The notes beneath the pieces were generated by a model. It saw nothing but the letters and a program-made list of their open reading frames with translations. It ran no database searches and was not told where the DNA came from. The position numbers were made by a program, and so were the translations under genes. This document shows, one piece after another, positions 62,510-64,000 of a DNA stretch of 64,000 nt (positions are counted from its first letter, which is position 1; each line of letters begins with the position of its first letter). Where the stretch lies: positions 1-64,000 of the forward strand of contig DAIDJF010000006.1 of NCBI GenBank assembly GCA_027451525.1, given 5' to 3'. This stretch comes from Ktedonobacterales bacterium. Lineage in GTDB: Bacteria; Chloroflexota; Ktedonobacteria; Ktedonobacterales; Ktedonobacteraceae.

Positions 62510-62536
62510 GAACAGGCTGGAAGTAAGAGGTTTACC

Positions 62537-63232
62537 ATGAGTATTGATACCCCGCCGATTACACCGCAACAGTATGAGGTGCTGCATGGTGGTGGCGCAG
62601 AAGCAGCAGAGATTGCCGCACAGCGGCGTTCACGCCGCCGTTTCCTCCGCCGTTCTATGCTCGCCGTGTGGGGTCTATCGGCAACTGCTGCCGTTGCTGG
62701 CGCACTGGATATGTTGTATCCCAATCTCGCTGGTCAATTCGGTGCAGCTTTGACGGTTGGCAAAAAAACAGATTTCCCACCCGCGACTCAGTTAAACGAG
62801 TACGCTTTAGGGTCGAAGGGTGTTTTCTATCGCCAGGCGGCGAAAACGTACGTGATTCATATGGGCGCGAACACCCAGTTCTTACTGCAAGATCCCTTGC
62901 TCACTAGCGAAATAGCGTATCAATCTATCGTCAAAGATCAGGATGGTTCCTTCTGGGTCGCGCTCTATCAGAAATGTGTCCATCTAGGCTGCACGGTTCC
63001 GTTCCGTAACGATTGCAACAGTTTTAAATGTCCCTGTCATGGCTCTCACTATAACGTTGATGGTGAGTATCTGGACGGCCCTGCACCACGTAGCCTTGAT
63101 CGTTTTGCCCTTTCCTTTAGCGGGCAAGATGTTATCGTTGATACCGGAACGCTCAATAGTGCCGTTCCACATCCCGATACCACCACCCGCTTGATTGCTC
63201 AGCCTACCGTACAATGTAGCGCGGGCGGTTAA
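62537..63232 (+). CDS. Rieske iron-sulfur protein
   Basis: A 231-residue Rieske protein. A twin-arginine-like segment ([11 protein letters not shown], 31-40) and one membrane helix (about 41-60) anchor it. The [2Fe-2S] ligands are C147-x-H149 (CVHLGC) and C165-x2-H168 (CPCHGSH), with C152 and C167 placed for the stabilising disulfide. It carries electrons from quinol at the bc complex to the c-type acceptor. RBS AAGTAAGAGG lies upstream. Confidence 0.93.
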   Translation: MSIDTPPITPQQYEVLHGGGAEAAEIAAQRRSRRRFLRRSMLAVWGLSATAAVAGALDMLYPNLAGQFGAALTVGKKTDFPPATQLNEYALGSKGVFYRQAAKTYVIHMGANTQFLLQDPLLTSEIAYQSIVKDQDGSFWVALYQKCVHLGCTVPFRNDCNSFKCPCHGSHYNVDGEYLDGPAPRSLDRFALSFSGQDVIVDTGTLNSAVPHPDTTTRLIAQPTVQCSAGG

Positions 63233-63307
63233 TCTCGTTATTCTTACGCGAGGCTTTGCGCCTATCGCTTTTGGCAAAGAGTGGCTGTGGAGTGCAGTAC
63301 TCTACAG

Positions 63308-63351
63308 ATGGCTAATGCTCCATCTTGCAAATCTAGGGGCATTAGCCATCC
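63308..63351 (+). terminator. hairpin after the Rieske gene
   Basis: Perfect 12-base arms GATGGCTAATGC (63308-63319) and complement (63340-63351), extended by three pairs, one a G-U, to 15; loop of 14 bases, then CTCTCTTTTC. It could be a partial terminator or a processing site that sets the ratio of the Rieske and c-like subunits, since the next gene appears to belong to the same complex. Confidence 0.5.
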
Positions 63352-63444
63352 TGCGCCTCTCTTTTCAGGTGCAAGGTGAATGACGCCGTTGATGACGTAT
63401 GCATGGAATGCATGCGCAAATCTCGATCAAAAGGTAGAGTTTTT

Positions 63445-64000
63445 ATGGTGAATATTGGACAAGTCGTTGTCGGTATCATCCTGCTCCTGGTTGTGATTGG
63501 CGGCTTGCTGTATATATTCTATTCTCGAACAAATGCAGTTGAGAAGACAGGGTATGGGGCTTTGATTATGCTCGCTCTTGTTTCCTTGATGATTCCAATT
63601 TTCTGGATTGTTGAGAATAGCGGACAGGCAAGCGCACAAACACAACAATTTGAATTAGGCGTACAGCGCGGCATGGCTGTCTACGCGCAGTATTGTGTGA
63701 GCAATTGTTATACCATCAAAAGTAACAAACTGGTTAATCCATCATATAACGGATATACCATTAGCCAGTTAAATAACCTGAGTGATGATGACCTGAATCG
63801 TGTGATTGCATCTGGAAATTATGCTCCTGGTGTTACCCCACCGAGCAATTCAAGTCAGATCCCTGTCGGTTATCAATTTGGCGGGCCGCTCTCTTCGATG
63901 GATGAGCAGTACCTGTTTGATTTCTTACGTTCAGCCGACCCTGAGTATTTATCAAAGAGTGGTTATCCGAGTCAAAATGGTTTTGATAGTCTGGTCTCCT
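63445..64000 (+). CDS. cytochrome c-like membrane subunit, partial at window end
   Basis: The first 185 codons of a gene cut by the window edge. Two membrane helices (about 4-26 and 37-55) precede a domain laid out like a mono-heme cytochrome c: RGMAVYAQYC... at the start, LSDDDLNRVIASG in the middle and GGPLSSMDEQYLFDFLRS at the end. The heme site is degenerate: C-V-S-N-C-Y (C88 and C92) in place of CXXCH, lacking the axial His. So the domain may not bind heme, or may bind it in a non-standard way; a true CXXCH could exist past the edge. AAGGTAGAG precedes the ATG. Confidence 0.75.
   Translation, partial: MVNIGQVVVGIILLLVVIGGLLYIFYSRTNAVEKTGYGALIMLALVSLMIPIFWIVENSGQASAQTQQFELGVQRGMAVYAQYCVSNCYTIKSNKLVNPSYNGYTISQLNNLSDDDLNRVIASGNYAPGVTPPSNSSQIPVGYQFGGPLSSMDEQYLFDFLRSADPEYLSKSGYPSQNGFDSLVS

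Overview
The window looks like a chromosomal segment of an aerobic, soil-type member of the Chloroflexota, most plausibly of the Ktedonobacteria class. That assignment is an inference. It rests on the mix of genes: a b6-type split cytochrome b with Rieske protein, an ArsR-ArsC fusion, a HEAT/WD40 membrane protein paired with an ECF sigma factor, zinc-ribbon membrane proteins, sugar ABC importers without their own ATPase, and many palindromic intergenic repeats. No rRNA, tRNA, CRISPR array, insertion sequence or phage gene was recognised.

Layout. 1-6.3 kb: a sulfur-redox operon with an MBL-fold/double rhodanese protein, a four-cluster ferredoxin fused to an NrfD membrane domain, and a cytoplasmic molybdopterin oxidoreductase. 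6.4-7.5 kb: an orphan gene and a HicAB toxin-antitoxin pair. 7.85-10 kb: an arsenic operon (ArsR-ArsC fusion, aquaglyceroporin, second ArsC) behind a clear promoter/operator. 10-15.6 kb: an ECF sigma factor with a HEAT-TM-WD40 partner, an MMPL transporter and a 60-residue protein. 16-28.6 kb: mixed genes (ATP-grasp ligase, histidine phosphatase, MacB-like ABC exporter, aldo/keto reductase, SecG-like protein, lipid kinase, endonuclease III, a ParA operon ending in a NUDIX gene broken by an amber codon, M20 peptidase).

28.7-44.1 kb is the most striking part: two divergent operons driven from one perfectly symmetric back-to-back promoter at 34585-34645. The leftward operon encodes an aldehyde dehydrogenase, both subunits of (R)-sulfolactate sulfo-lyase (SuyA, SuyB), the two sulfolactate dehydrogenases (SlcC-like and ComC-like) and a FadR-type regulator. 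The rightward operon encodes a ROK regulator, a fucose-isomerase-like protein, a sugar ABC importer (binding protein and two permeases), an FSA/transaldolase-family enzyme and a GH31 glycosidase. Together they read as a complete route from a sulfosugar glycoside such as sulfoquinovosyl glycerol to central metabolites, pyruvate and sulfite: uptake, hydrolysis, isomerisation, transaldolase cleavage to sulfolactaldehyde, oxidation to sulfolactate, stereo-inversion and desulfonation. The molybdo-oxidoreductase at the left end could oxidise the sulfite, but that link is speculative.

44.2-64 kb holds mostly housekeeping and signalling genes: MFS transporters, YqeY, a cysteinyl-tRNA synthetase fused to a family-2 glycosyltransferase and a His-rich tail, a ThuA/Gfo-Idh-MocA fusion, a Lon-domain protein, an EF-G paralogue, an FAD oxidoreductase, a zinc-ribbon membrane protein and a two-component system. 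It ends with the start of a cytochrome bc complex operon whose cytochrome c-like subunit lacks a CXXCH motif and is cut by the window edge.
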